Below are positions 7,107 through 14,931 of a stretch of 18,016 nucleotides of DNA, piece by piece. Origin of the DNA: Rhizobium sp. Q54 (lineage in GTDB: Bacteria > Pseudomonadota > Alphaproteobacteria > Rhizobiales > Beijerinckiaceae); the NCBI GenBank assembly GCA_945901195.1, contig CAMDKB010000029.1:1-18016 (forward strand), given 5' to 3'. Numbering within the stretch: the stretch's first letter is position 1; the number at the start of each line of letters is the position of its first letter. The translations under genes and the position numbers were made by a program. The notes under the pieces are model-generated. The model was not told the DNA's origin, ran no database searches, and was given only the letters and a program-made list of their open reading frames with translations.

Positions 7107-7712
7107 ATGGATAAATTCACGACACTGACCGGCGTCGCCGCCCCGCTCGATATTGTCAATATCGACACGGATATGATCATCCCCAAGCAATATCTGAAGA
7201 CGATCACCCGCACTGGCCTCGGCAAGGGGCTGTTTTCGGAGATGCGCTTCAAGGACGACGGGTCGGAAAACCCCGATTTCGTTTTGAACAAGCCCGCTTA
7301 TCGCAATGCCAAGGTCATCGTCGCAGGCGATAATTTTGGCTGTGGCTCCTCGCGCGAACACGCTCCGTGGGCGTTGCAGGATTTTGGCATTACATGCGTG
7401 ATTTCCACCAGCTTCGCCGACATTTTTTACAACAATTGCTTCCAGAACGGTGTGCTGCCCGCTATTGTCTCGCCAGAAGATCTGGAAAAGCTGATGGACG
7501 ACGCGCAGCGCGGCGCAAATGCTACGCTCACAGTCGATTTGGAAAAGCAGGAAATCTACGGCCCTGATGGCGGCGTGGTGAAATTCAAGATCGAGGCGTT
7601 CCGCAAGGACTGCCTGCTCAATGGCCTGGACGATATCGGCCTGACCTTGAAAAAAGATAAAAGCATCGGTTCTTACGAGAAGAAGACCGGCGGCGAGCGC
7701 CCCTGGATGTGA
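7107..7712 (+). CDS. leuD: 3-isopropylmalate dehydratase small subunit
   Basis: 201 residues, normal length. It forms the swivelling subunit that partners LeuC in isopropylmalate isomerase of leucine synthesis. Signatures visible are the N-terminal VAAPLDIVNIDTDMIIPKQYL, the substrate-recognition segment AGDNFGCGSSREHAPWAL (residues ~73-90) and FADIFYNNCFQNGVLP. AGGATG about 9 bases before ATG 7107 supports the start. A RidA-family gene begins three bases after the stop, so leuD and that gene are very likely one transcript. leuB, which often follows leuD in this order, is not in the window. Confidence 0.97.
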   Translation: MDKFTTLTGVAAPLDIVNIDTDMIIPKQYLKTITRTGLGKGLFSEMRFKDDGSENPDFVLNKPAYRNAKVIVAGDNFGCGSSREHAPWALQDFGITCVISTSFADIFYNNCFQNGVLPAIVSPEDLEKLMDDAQRGANATLTVDLEKQEIYGPDGGVVKFKIEAFRKDCLLNGLDDIGLTLKKDKSIGSYEKKTGGERPWM

Positions 7713-7715
7713 TCC

Positions 7716-8108
7716 GTGCGGCGGCTCATCTCGACCGGTTCGCCGTTCGAGGCCGCCTACGGCTATTCCCGCGCCGTCGTTGATGGCAGTTATATTTTCG
7801 TGGCTGGAACAACCGGCTACGATTACACCACGATGCAAATGCCCGGCGATGTCGCCGCCCAGACACGCAATATCTGGGCGACCTTGCAGAATATACTGCG
7901 AGAGGCCGGCAGCGATTTGTCCGGCATCGTGCGCGCGACATATTATGTATGTGATCAGAATGATCTGGAAGACGTGCTCGCCGTCTGCGGCAGCGTCCTG
8001 CGCGACATCCGCCCTGCCGCGACGATTCTGGTTGTCGCCGGTTTGTTGAAGCCCGAAATGCGCGTCGAAATCGAGGTTACGGCGCGGCGGAACAGCGCAT
8101 TGACCTGA
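7716..8108 (+). CDS. RidA/YjgF/YER057c-family protein, non-canonical
   Basis: 130 residues starting at GTG 7716, three bases after the leuD stop; the next in-frame ATG would remove a third of the fold. The YjgF/RidA layout is clear: DGSYIFVAGTTGYD (residues 23-36), DVAAQTRNIWATLQNIL (45-61), GSDLSGIVRATYYVCD (65-80) and a C-terminal MRVEIEVTARR (115-125). Canonical RidA hydrolyses reactive imines and enamines such as 2-aminoacrylate, using an Arg in the PARS motif (R105 in E. coli). Here that stretch reads RPAATILVV, so the Arg is Ala102, while the downstream Glu of IEIE is kept (VEIEV). The protein therefore belongs to a subgroup in which classical imine deaminase activity is doubtful. Tight linkage to leuD hints at a role around branched-chain amino-acid metabolism, which is inference. 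Confidence 0.85.
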   Translation: MRRLISTGSPFEAAYGYSRAVVDGSYIFVAGTTGYDYTTMQMPGDVAAQTRNIWATLQNILREAGSDLSGIVRATYYVCDQNDLEDVLAVCGSVLRDIRPAATILVVAGLLKPEMRVEIEVTARRNSALT

Positions 8109-8174
8109 AGAATTTCCTATTCGCCATTATGTCGTATCCTTGGCGATCACAGGAAGCTGCGGGCAGGCAATGTT

Positions 8175-9575
8175 ATGGACGACCTGAAAAGCGAATCTTT
8201 ACGCAAGCCGTTCGTCCCCTTCGCGCCTGCGCCGCGCGTGAAGCCGCTTGGCAAAATCGGTCAGATTTTCGTTCTGGCGCGCAATCCCATCGAAACCTGG
8301 ACACAGGCCCATTACGAATTGCCTTTGCTTGCCGGGCCATCGCTTGTGGGTGAGATGATCGTGGTCAACCAGCCCGAAGCCATCCGGCATGTGCTGGTCG
8401 AAAATGCGGCTAATTATCAAAAAGATCCTCTGCAACAACGGATTTTGGAAGCCGGAACTTCGGAAGGGTCAGGCTTGGGGTTGCTTTCGGCTGAAGGCGA
8501 TTTGTGGAAGCGCACCCGCCGCACGCTTGCGCCCTCGTTTACGCCACGCCGTGTCGGCGCCTTTGCGCCGGTCATGCTGGAACGTGCCGAAGCGCGGGTT
8601 GACCGCTGGGTGAAGCGCCGCTCTGGGGCGATTCTCGAAATTGACCGCGAAATGATCGGTGTCACTTACGACATTCTCTCGGCAACGCTGTTTTCCGATG
8701 CTTTAGCCGAAGACGCTGCCGGTTTCGAGCGCGAACTGGCTGCGTTGCTCAACGCGATAGGCCGCGTGCATCCGTTTGATATATTCGACGCGCCCAAATG
8801 GCTGCCGCGTTTTGGTCGTCATAGAGCTCGCCAGTCCCGTCTCTGGTTCGAAGGCGCCATTTCCCGGCTGATTGGCCACCGGCTGGCGCTGATGCGTGAG
8901 CAGCCGGAGGAAGTTCCCGATGATCTGTTGACCGCGCTGATGAAAGCCAGCGATCCGGAGACTGGAACAGGGCTCACGCAGGCGGAGGTTTCCGCAAATC
9001 TGTTCACCTTCATCGCCGCGGGGCATGAAACAACTGCAAGAGCGCTTGGCTGGACGCTCTATCTGCTCGCCAGAACGCCGAAATGGTGGGAAAAATGTGC
9101 TGAAGAAGCGCGCAATGCGCCGGAAGATCCTGCGCAATGGCTGGACGCGATGCCTGCCCTGCGTGCGGCCTTCGAGGAATCCATGCGGTTGTTCCCACCC
9201 GTGCCGATGATGAGCCGGATCGCCGGGGCCGGGGACGTGCTGGGCGATATCCCCGTTGCCAAGGGCACAATCGTGGTCATCGCGCCCTGGCTGATCCACC
9301 GCCATTCCTTGTTGTGGGATCAGCCAGCCGCGTTCATGCCCGAACGTTTCATGCCGGGAGAGCGCGAAAAAATTGACAGGTTTGCTTATCTGCCCTTTGG
9401 CGCGGGACCACGCGTGTGCATTGGCGCTGTCTTTGCGCAGATGGAAGCGATGATTGTGCTGACCAGCATCCTGCGGCGCGTACGCTTGACGCATCTGGGT
9501 GAGGAGCCTCGGCCCGTGCATCGCATCACATTACGTCCGGAAGGGCGGCTGGCGATGAAGATGGAAATCAGATAG
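8175..9575 (+). CDS. cytochrome P450
   Basis: 466 residues with all core P450 signatures: the I-helix oxygen-activation motif AGHETT (282-287), the K-helix ExxR E335-S-M-R338, and the heme loop FGAGPRVCIG with thiolate ligand C415. It is a monooxygenase that needs external electrons. Neither ferredoxin, ferredoxin reductase nor a fused reductase domain is present, so redox partners must come from elsewhere. No N-terminal membrane anchor is seen, so it should be soluble and cytosolic. The length and the PERFMPGE region resemble the larger bacterial P450s related to fatty-acid or CYP102/CYP4-like groups rather than ~400-residue camphor-type enzymes; that is an impression. The substrate is unknown. 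ATG 8175 has only a weak GGCAGG upstream. It follows the RidA-family gene by 66 bases on the same strand, with no terminator seen between. Confidence 0.95.
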   Translation: MDDLKSESLRKPFVPFAPAPRVKPLGKIGQIFVLARNPIETWTQAHYELPLLAGPSLVGEMIVVNQPEAIRHVLVENAANYQKDPLQQRILEAGTSEGSGLGLLSAEGDLWKRTRRTLAPSFTPRRVGAFAPVMLERAEARVDRWVKRRSGAILEIDREMIGVTYDILSATLFSDALAEDAAGFERELAALLNAIGRVHPFDIFDAPKWLPRFGRHRARQSRLWFEGAISRLIGHRLALMREQPEEVPDDLLTALMKASDPETGTGLTQAEVSANLFTFIAAGHETTARALGWTLYLLARTPKWWEKCAEEARNAPEDPAQWLDAMPALRAAFEESMRLFPPVPMMSRIAGAGDVLGDIPVAKGTIVVIAPWLIHRHSLLWDQPAAFMPERFMPGEREKIDRFAYLPFGAGPRVCIGAVFAQMEAMIVLTSILRRVRLTHLGEEPRPVHRITLRPEGRLAMKMEIR

Positions 9576-9647
9576 GCCGCTGGTCTTCACCCGGGATTAA
9601 CCATATTATTGCGGTGTAGAGGCTGGAGACAATTTCGGAGCGAATGC

Positions 9648-10838
9648 ATGTTTCGTAGAGCCCTGGTAATGTCGGTAAGTCTTTCAGCATTGGTGTTCGC
9701 ACCGTTGGTGGCGCGTGCAGATTTTTCCGGTTGCGTTGCCGGACTCAAGTCTTCGGCAGCCAGTCAGGGTATATCTGGGGCGACCTTTGACCGTGTGATG
9801 TCCGGCGTAACGCCGGATCCAAAAGTGATCGAAGCTCTTAATTCACAGCCCGAATTCAAGACGCCGATCTGGGATTACCTCGCTTTTCTAGTTGACGAAC
9901 AGAAGGTTGCCGACGGCCGCGCAGGTATGTCCCGGCATGGCGCCGCGCTCGCGAGCGCAGAGTCGCGCTTTGGCGTTGACCGTTACGCCATTGCCGCTGT
10001 CTGGGGCGTGGAAAGTGACTATGGCAATCTTCGCGGCAAGTGGGCGCTCCCGCAATCGCTGGGAACGCTGTCGTGCACCGCCAACCGTCGTCAGGCCTAT
10101 TTCCGGGGCGAGTTGATGGCGACGTTGAAGATTGTCGAACGCGGCGATATCGCGCCGCAAAAGCTCACGGGTTCCTGGGCCGGAGCCTTTGGCCAGACCC
10201 AGTTCATGCCCTCAACCTATCTGCGTCTTGCCGTGGATGGCGACGGCGATGGCCGCCGTGATCTCGTGGATTCGGCCGCAGACGCGCTGCATTCAACCGC
10301 AAATTTCCTGGCGAAAGCGGGCTGGCAGAACGGCGCAGGCTGGGGGTACGAAGTGCGTGTCCCCGCAAGCTATTCCGGCCCCACAGGCCGCAGCCCCAAA
10401 CAGCCGGTTGCGTCCTGGGCGGGCAAGGGGATCACACGCATGGATGGCGCGGCTCTCTCTGGCGGCGGGAATGCCGGGCTCCTGATGCCGGCAGGACGAA
10501 ACGGACCGGCTTTCCTTGTATTCAAGAATTACGACGCGGCCTATTCTTACAACGGGGCGGATTCCTATGCGCTGGCGATCTCTCTGCTGTCAGACCGCCT
10601 GCGCGGACGTGGCGGCGTTCAGGGCTCCTGGCCGACCGACGACCGGGGCATTTCCAGAGCGGAGCGCAAGGAAATCCAGGTTCATCTCGTGCGGCGCGGC
10701 TATCAGATCGGGGAACCCGACGGCGCAATCGGGCAGCTGACACGGCAGGCCATTTCCGATTATCAGCGCAAGGTAGGGTTTGCAGCTGATGGGCGGCCAG
10801 GCGGGAAGGTATTGGATTCATTACGGGCAGGCCGCTGA
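9648..10838 (+). CDS. secreted lytic murein transglycosylase, MltB/SLT_2 type with peptidoglycan-binding domain
   Basis: 396 residues from ATG 9648, chosen because GGAG lies 7 bases upstream; the longer reading from 9609 is not supported. The signal peptide ends near ARA-DF (residue 24/25) and has no lipobox, so the enzyme is periplasmic and not a lipoprotein like MltB. The catalytic domain spans roughly 25-320: E122 in AVWGVESDYGN is the catalytic acid, GAFGQTQFMPSTYLR (179-193) is the second family motif, and DGDGDGRRDL (198-207) resembles the EF-hand-like calcium loop of Slt35. A peptidoglycan_binding_1 domain closes the protein (about 338-394: AERKEIQVHLVRRGYQIGEPDG, then TRQAISDYQRKVG). 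It cleaves the MurNAc-GlcNAc bond with 1,6-anhydro formation during wall turnover. It is probably transcribed alone or with the DUF1223 gene 80 bases downstream. Confidence 0.93.
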   Translation: MFRRALVMSVSLSALVFAPLVARADFSGCVAGLKSSAASQGISGATFDRVMSGVTPDPKVIEALNSQPEFKTPIWDYLAFLVDEQKVADGRAGMSRHGAALASAESRFGVDRYAIAAVWGVESDYGNLRGKWALPQSLGTLSCTANRRQAYFRGELMATLKIVERGDIAPQKLTGSWAGAFGQTQFMPSTYLRLAVDGDGDGRRDLVDSAADALHSTANFLAKAGWQNGAGWGYEVRVPASYSGPTGRSPKQPVASWAGKGITRMDGAALSGGGNAGLLMPAGRNGPAFLVFKNYDAAYSYNGADSYALAISLLSDRLRGRGGVQGSWPTDDRGISRAERKEIQVHLVRRGYQIGEPDGAIGQLTRQAISDYQRKVGFAADGRPGGKVLDSLRAGR

Positions 10839-10918
10839 CCCGGATTTAAAGCGCAGTTTGCCGCTTATCACCGCGAATTGACTGGCTTTTGAACTTGAGA
10901 ATTGCCTATTGTAGTAGC

Positions 10919-11698
10919 ATGAATTGGCGGTTCTCACCATTACAGCATCGGAGCAGAGGCCTGCACGCAGCGCGGGTGCTGGCGTTCGCGTTCGCGCTGA
11001 TTGGCTCCGCAAGCGCCGCCCGTGCAGATGAAAAGCCTTTTGTCATTGAACTTTACACCAGCCAGGGCTGTTCTTCCTGCCCGCCGGCCGACAAGCTTCT
11101 GGGCGAAATCGCGCGCAAGCCCAATGTTATTGCCGTGTCGCTTCCTGTGGATTACTGGGATTACATCGGCTGGAAAGATACCTTTGCCAAGCCATCCCAC
11201 ACGGCGCGCCAGAAGGCCTATGCCAAGCAACGCGGGGACGGACAGGTCTATACCCCGCAAGCTGTGATCAACGGGACCACGCATGTCGTGGGCAGTGATG
11301 AAGCTGCGATCCGTCGGGCAGTCGAGAGTTCCTATGGAAAGTCGGGCGCAATGAGCGTGTCCATGAAAGTCGCCCCAAGCAACGGCGGGATTGATGTCGC
11401 AATTGGTGGCGCGCCCGCCGATGCGCCAAAATCTGCATTGCTTCTGGTGATCCAGGTGACCCGCTCAATCGATGTTGCAATTGGTCGCGGGGAAAACTCC
11501 GGCCGTTCAGTGAGCTATACGAACATTGGACGCGCCGCGGCAGGCGCTGGTGAGTGGAATGGCGCCGCCAAGACGATCCATATTTCAGCAGCTCAGCTCA
11601 CCAGTCCAGAATCAGATGGCTGGGTTCTTATTTTGCAGAGCGGAAGCCGGCAGGAACCAGGCGTGATCCTGGCTGCCGCAAAATCGCCCGGACTCTAG
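10919..11698 (+). CDS. exported DUF1223 thioredoxin-like protein
   Basis: 259 residues from ATG 10919; an in-frame TTG at 10889 is a weaker alternative. A signal peptide is visible (residues 1-36, cleavage near ARA-DE). The mature N-terminus reads FVIELYTSQGCSSCPPADKLL (41-61) with C51 and C54 forming a CxxC followed by PP. This is the hallmark of the DUF1223 family, which has a thioredoxin-like start and a beta-rich C-terminal half. Further family segments are PVDYWDYIGWKDTFAKP and RQKAYAKQRGDGQVYTPQAVING. Function is not established; a periplasmic thiol-redox role is plausible from the motif and location. The signal sequence implies that any disulfide chemistry happens outside the cytoplasm, near the transglycosylase and IalB-like products encoded on either side. 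Confidence 0.88.
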   Translation: MNWRFSPLQHRSRGLHAARVLAFAFALIGSASAARADEKPFVIELYTSQGCSSCPPADKLLGEIARKPNVIAVSLPVDYWDYIGWKDTFAKPSHTARQKAYAKQRGDGQVYTPQAVINGTTHVVGSDEAAIRRAVESSYGKSGAMSVSMKVAPSNGGIDVAIGGAPADAPKSALLLVIQVTRSIDVAIGRGENSGRSVSYTNIGRAAAGAGEWNGAAKTIHISAAQLTSPESDGWVLILQSGSRQEPGVILAAAKSPGL

Positions 11699-11731
11699 AC
11701 CATACAGGCCTCATTCCGGTGACGTGCGCCT

Positions 11732-11759
11732 TTGCCCGGCAACCTGAGCCGGTTATCAT
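11732..11759 (+). promoter_or_regulatory. candidate promoter for the IalB-family gene
   Basis: TTGCCC (11732-11737) and TATCAT (11754-11759, five of six consensus bases) are spaced by 16 bases and lie 30 bases before the start codon at 11790. Sequence match only. Confidence 0.4.
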
Positions 11760-11789
11760 CGCGACATGATTCGGGACCACGAGACATCC

Positions 11790-12341
11790 ATGACAATTCG
11801 CTTGATTTGCGCCGCACTGCTGGCTGCCTCCTTTGGCCTGTCTTCAGCCACTGCCGTTCACGCGCAGGCCAAGAAGAAAAAGACTGCAGAGCCAGCCGCC
11901 GCCGCCGGCCCCAAGAAAGTCGCCACTCATGGCAAATGGGAGGTCTACGTCCAGGGCGGGAAGTCGAAACTCTGCTATGCGACGACCAAGCCGCGCAAGC
12001 GTTCGCCCGACAATCTCAAGGACGTGGATGGCTACGTGTTCATCTCGATGCGCCCGGCGCAAAATGTACGCAACGAGATCGCGATCAAAATGGGCTTTGA
12101 TCTGAAACCTGACGCAAAGCCGACAGTCACGATCGGCAGTTCAAAATTTGCAATGGTCGCCAACGGCACAGATCTCTTCGTCGAAGTTGCAGCCGAGGAG
12201 CGCGCATTTGTAGCCGCCCTTCGCAAGGGCTCGGAACTGGTCGTACGCGCCACATCAAAACGCGGCAACGATACGACCGATAATTACGCGCTGAGCGGCA
12301 TCGGACAGTCCCTCGACGATCTGCAGAAAGAATGCAGCTGA
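11790..12341 (+). CDS. exported IalB-family (invasion-associated locus B) protein
   Basis: 183 residues from ATG 11790, which starts directly in a signal peptide (TIRLICAALLAASFGLSS, cleavage near VHA-QA at 25/26); ATG 11766 is an alternative giving eight extra residues. A Lys/Ala/Pro-rich linker (28-46) precedes the domain. The order of segments HGKWEVYV, LCYATTKP, GYVFISMRP, VRNEIAIKMGF, FAMVANGTDLFV and LRKGSELVVRATSKRG fits the IalB family (PF06776 type), named after a Bartonella protein needed for erythrocyte invasion but widespread in free-living Rhizobiales. C62 and C182 are the only mature cysteines and may pair. The general role is unknown, and the name should not be taken as evidence of pathogenicity. 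The gene converges on the two-unit exported-protein gene. Confidence 0.85.
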   Translation: MTIRLICAALLAASFGLSSATAVHAQAKKKKTAEPAAAAGPKKVATHGKWEVYVQGGKSKLCYATTKPRKRSPDNLKDVDGYVFISMRPAQNVRNEIAIKMGFDLKPDAKPTVTIGSSKFAMVANGTDLFVEVAAEERAFVAALRKGSELVVRATSKRGNDTTDNYALSGIGQSLDDLQKECS

Positions 12342-12393
12342 TCGATTTGAAAGCGCTAGCTTCCCTTGGATATGACAGGGCCGCGACGCCCCG

Positions 12394-13233
12394 TTAAGGC
12401 TCGATGTCGAAGACAAGCGCCGCTAGTACTTGGCTGCCGATTTTCGTTTCGACACGATATTTTCCTGTGGGCCAGTCGCGTGGCAATTGCACATCGAATG
12501 TGAGCCGTGTGTTTTCCAGCGGCCAGTCTTCAACCGTATTGCTGCCAACAGGAATGTTGTTGCCAGCGCTGGTGGTCATGGCTTTCAAAGTCCAGGTTAC
12601 CGTGGCTCCGCTGGTGTTCGCGCCCGTTGTGTCAAGAATGAAGTTCAGGGTTTTGAGGCTCGATTTCGGTGTCGGCACCATCAGCAATTCCTTGCCATCA
12701 TCTGATACCCTGACAATCTTGATGTCGCCATTCGCCTTGATCGGTATGTTGCGCGGCGCGCTGGCCTTGATTGAATAAGGCAGGCTCCCAATCAAGCGTT
12801 CCTTGACGCCGATGCGCACGGCATAATAGCCGACGGGCCATTTTCCAGGCAGTTTCAGTTCAATCGGCATCCGACCGTCCGCTCCGATCTTGTCGGAGGA
12901 TGCAAAGATGACCTGCTCCAGGCCACCAGCGCTGCGGATATTCACGATCGCGACATCGACCGCAGTACCGGCGACTGACTTGTCGAATTCAACCTTGAAG
13001 AGAAGTCTTTGTTGGGTTTCTGAAAATTCTTTCCCCTCCAGCGGCTTGCCGGCGACCCCTTGCTGAGTGTCCGGATAAAGCTGCATGCCTTTGGGTGAAA
13101 GAGGCGAGGGAGCCTCGGTTTGGGCCAACCCGATAGCCGGGCCCAGCAAGGCAATGCCAAGCGCCAGCACGAAACTCCGGAGTCCCGGAAACCGGCGCCT
13201 GCCGGGCGTGGAAGCTCTCGCGATCAGCAACAT
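12394..13233 (-). CDS. exported protein with two related beta-rich units, unknown family
   Basis: 279 residues; GAGG lies 6 bases before ATG 13233. A basic N-terminus and the hydrophobic stretch FVLALGIALLGPAIGLA (21-37) form a signal peptide, with cleavage near LAQ-TE. Two stretches of about 80 residues resemble each other. The first (about 76-155) ends with LPGKWPVGYYAVRIGVKERL and a LPYSI strand. The second (about 195-277) ends with LPRDWPTGKYRVETKIGSQVL and ALVFDI. The shared frame is LP-x-x-WP-x-G-x-Y-x-V...IG...L...(P/V)-F/Y-x-I. Predominantly beta, with no cysteines, it resembles Ig-like or carbohydrate-binding-type sandwich folds; this is a guess from pattern. The gene is oriented against the IalB gene and lies 105 bases downstream of mntR on the same strand, with no clear terminator between them. 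I do not recognise the family. Confidence 0.7.
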   Translation of the reverse strand: MLLIARASTPGRRRFPGLRSFVLALGIALLGPAIGLAQTEAPSPLSPKGMQLYPDTQQGVAGKPLEGKEFSETQQRLLFKVEFDKSVAGTAVDVAIVNIRSAGGLEQVIFASSDKIGADGRMPIELKLPGKWPVGYYAVRIGVKERLIGSLPYSIKASAPRNIPIKANGDIKIVRVSDDGKELLMVPTPKSSLKTLNFILDTTGANTSGATVTWTLKAMTTSAGNNIPVGSNTVEDWPLENTRLTFDVQLPRDWPTGKYRVETKIGSQVLAALVFDIEP

Positions 13234-13338
13234 GGGAACCTCGTTTGAACAATTTCGCGCAACCTAACCCCGGGTACGGATTTGTCCAGCACTACTCAAA
13301 TGCAGAGCGAACGGCCTCAAGTTGGGTTGTGAAAATGG

Positions 13339-13800
13339 CTAGCTGGATTTTTTGAGAAAACGGGCGAATGCCGCCAGAGTCACCTCGGAGACATGATGCT
13401 CAAGCCCCTCTGCATCCGCTTCTGCAGCTTCTGGGGGGACACCGATAGCCACCAGAACGTCCACAACGAGCCGGTGACGCGCTCTGACGCGTCGGGCCAG
13501 ATCATGCCCTGTCTCGGTGAGAAACACGCCGCGATAAGGCTTTGATGTAGCCAGCCCTTCCCGCTTGAGGCGGGAGATCGACTTGATCGCTGTCGCATGC
13601 GAAACGCCCAGCCGCCGCGCCACATCGGTTGCGCGTGCTTCTCCGTCAGCCTGAAGGAGATCGTCGATCAGTTCGACATAATCTTCCATCAATGCCGTAG
13701 CTTGCGCCGTTCGCGTCTTTCCAAACCGCCGCGCCTGCGTCATTTCCGCAGGCAGCGCCGTAGATCGTGGCGCACCTGATGTTCCGGCCTTTCCTGCCAT
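13339..13800 (-). CDS. mntR: manganese-responsive transcriptional regulator MntR (DtxR family)
   Basis: 153 residues from ATG 13800 with GGAGG five bases upstream; the longer frame to 13821 is rejected for that reason. A variable N-terminus is followed by a winged helix (about 37-100: TDVARRLGVSHATAIKSISR, then GVFLTETG) and a dimerisation/metal domain. Ligands aligned with B. subtilis MntR are all present: D40 and E43 in MEDYVELI, H109 in RARHR, and E131, E134 and H135 in AEGLEHHVSE. The ending matches the proteobacterial MntR pattern. With Mn2+ bound, such proteins repress manganese uptake (mntH, sitABCD) or activate efflux. No manganese transporter is present in the window, so its targets lie elsewhere. 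It follows the Bug protein gene by 72 bases and has a candidate operator just upstream, suggesting autoregulation. Confidence 0.93.
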   Translation of the reverse strand: MAGKAGTSGAPRSTALPAEMTQARRFGKTRTAQATALMEDYVELIDDLLQADGEARATDVARRLGVSHATAIKSISRLKREGLATSKPYRGVFLTETGHDLARRVRARHRLVVDVLVAIGVPPEAAEADAEGLEHHVSEVTLAAFARFLKKSS

Positions 13801-13833
13801 TACAGCCTCCAGCTCAAGCAAGAAAGAGAATCA

Positions 13834-13849
13834 GACCTTAGGTCAAGGT
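13834..13849 (-). promoter_or_regulatory. candidate MntR operator/-35 region
   Basis: GACCTTAGGTC (13834-13844) is a perfect 5-bp inverted repeat about one central base. On the minus strand it overlaps TTGACC (13847-13842), a -35-like box, and a second nested repeat ACCTT-GACCT-AAGGT (13849-13835). It lies 34 bases before the mntR start. A repressor bound here would block the promoter. The match to MntR boxes of other groups is not obvious, so this is a structural call. Confidence 0.35.
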
Positions 13850-13872
13850 GTGGCCGCGCGATTGATACCGCC

Positions 13873-14853
13873 TCACTGTGGCTCAATTTTCGCAATCTTG
13901 ACCCAGCGGCCCCAGGATTCCAGATCGCGCACCAGCATATCGCGCGCAATCTTGCGATTGCCGGGGAGCGGCTCTGAACCGCTGGACACGAGAAACTTCT
14001 CGGTTTCTGCGTCCTTCACGATTTCGTTGAACCAGCCTTCGAGTTTGGAGATGATGGGCTCGGGCGTTTTGGCCGGCAAGTGAACCGACCACCAGGCCAT
14101 GATGAATTCATTGATCCCCGCTTCCTTCGCGCTGGGTACGTTTGGCAACGCACGCATGCGTTGATCCGAGGACGTTGCAAGTGCGCGCACACGGCCATCA
14201 AGGATTGCGCCTGCGTTGCCGCGAAAGTCCAGATGCGCAAAGGCGAGCGCGCCACTCGACAGATCATTGTAGGTGTTTTGCGAAATCTTGTATTTTACCT
14301 CGACTGTCTTCAGGCCGAAGGTAGACTTGTAAAACTCGCTGGCGATAACGCCTGTGTTGGCTGTGCTGCCGTAGGATGCCTTGTCGCCCTGCTTCTTCAA
14401 GAACTCTGTCAGTTCAGGAAGAGTTTTGATCGGGCTTGCACCGTCGACGCATAGAAGGAATTGCGTGGAATAAAGTGTTGTGACGTGTTCGAAATCGTTC
14501 AGCGGATCGAAATTGATCTTCTTGAACAGATGCGGTGCGGGCGCAAGTACCGAAGAGCCGGGCGCGATATAGATGATGTAGCCATCAGGCTTGGCGCGCG
14601 ACACAAATTCATTGGCAAGATTGCCGTTCGCCCCCACGCGGTTTTCCACGATGACGCTCTGGTTTGTGAGCTTGGACAGTTTGGCTGCGAAATAACGCAC
14701 GCTGATGTCCGCGCCCGAACCGGGCGGAAACATGCAGATCGCGCGCACAGGGCGGTTGGGATAATCGGCATCCTGTGCCCGCGCACCAAAAGGCAGGTGC
14801 GCTAATCCCATCCAGGCGAGTGCGCCCTTCGTTACATCGCGACGTGTCAACAT
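13873..14853 (-). CDS. tripartite tricarboxylate transporter substrate-binding protein (Bug/TctC family)
   Basis: 326 residues; GGAGG lies close before ATG 14853. The N-terminus MLTRRDVTKGALAWMGLA has a twin-arginine motif (TRRDVTK), so Tat export is possible, with cleavage near ARA-QD (about 26). The mature start YPNRPVRAICMFPPGSGADI is the family hallmark, followed by VENRVGANGNLA and KPDGYIIYI, and later VPSAKEAG and WWSVHLPAKTPEPIISKL. Bug proteins bind carboxylates or related solutes in the periplasm and hand them to TctAB-type permeases. No permease genes are present here, so it must use a distant permease or act as a sensor, as is common for orphan Bug genes. It is the last gene of the minus-strand cluster before mntR and is 78 bases from the hydrolase gene. 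Its ligand is unknown. Confidence 0.93.
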   Translation of the reverse strand: MLTRRDVTKGALAWMGLAHLPFGARAQDADYPNRPVRAICMFPPGSGADISVRYFAAKLSKLTNQSVIVENRVGANGNLANEFVSRAKPDGYIIYIAPGSSVLAPAPHLFKKINFDPLNDFEHVTTLYSTQFLLCVDGASPIKTLPELTEFLKKQGDKASYGSTANTGVIASEFYKSTFGLKTVEVKYKISQNTYNDLSSGALAFAHLDFRGNAGAILDGRVRALATSSDQRMRALPNVPSAKEAGINEFIMAWWSVHLPAKTPEPIISKLEGWFNEIVKDAETEKFLVSSGSEPLPGNRKIARDMLVRDLESWGRWVKIAKIEPQ

Positions 14854-14931
14854 GGCAGTCCTCCCTCCAAGATCTGGAAGAAACTAGCGGACAAAGCGAA
14901 AGGAGCAAAGAGTCCAGCGCCGCCTGACTGT

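Noticed and set aside
8703..9521. Open frame of 272 residues opposite the P450 gene
   Set aside because: It is fully antisense to the P450 core with all its motifs intact, so it is a shadow of GC-rich coding DNA.
10851..10871. Possible terminator after the lytic transglycosylase gene (AAGCG ... CGCTT)
   Set aside because: The stem is only 5 bp and no T-run follows.
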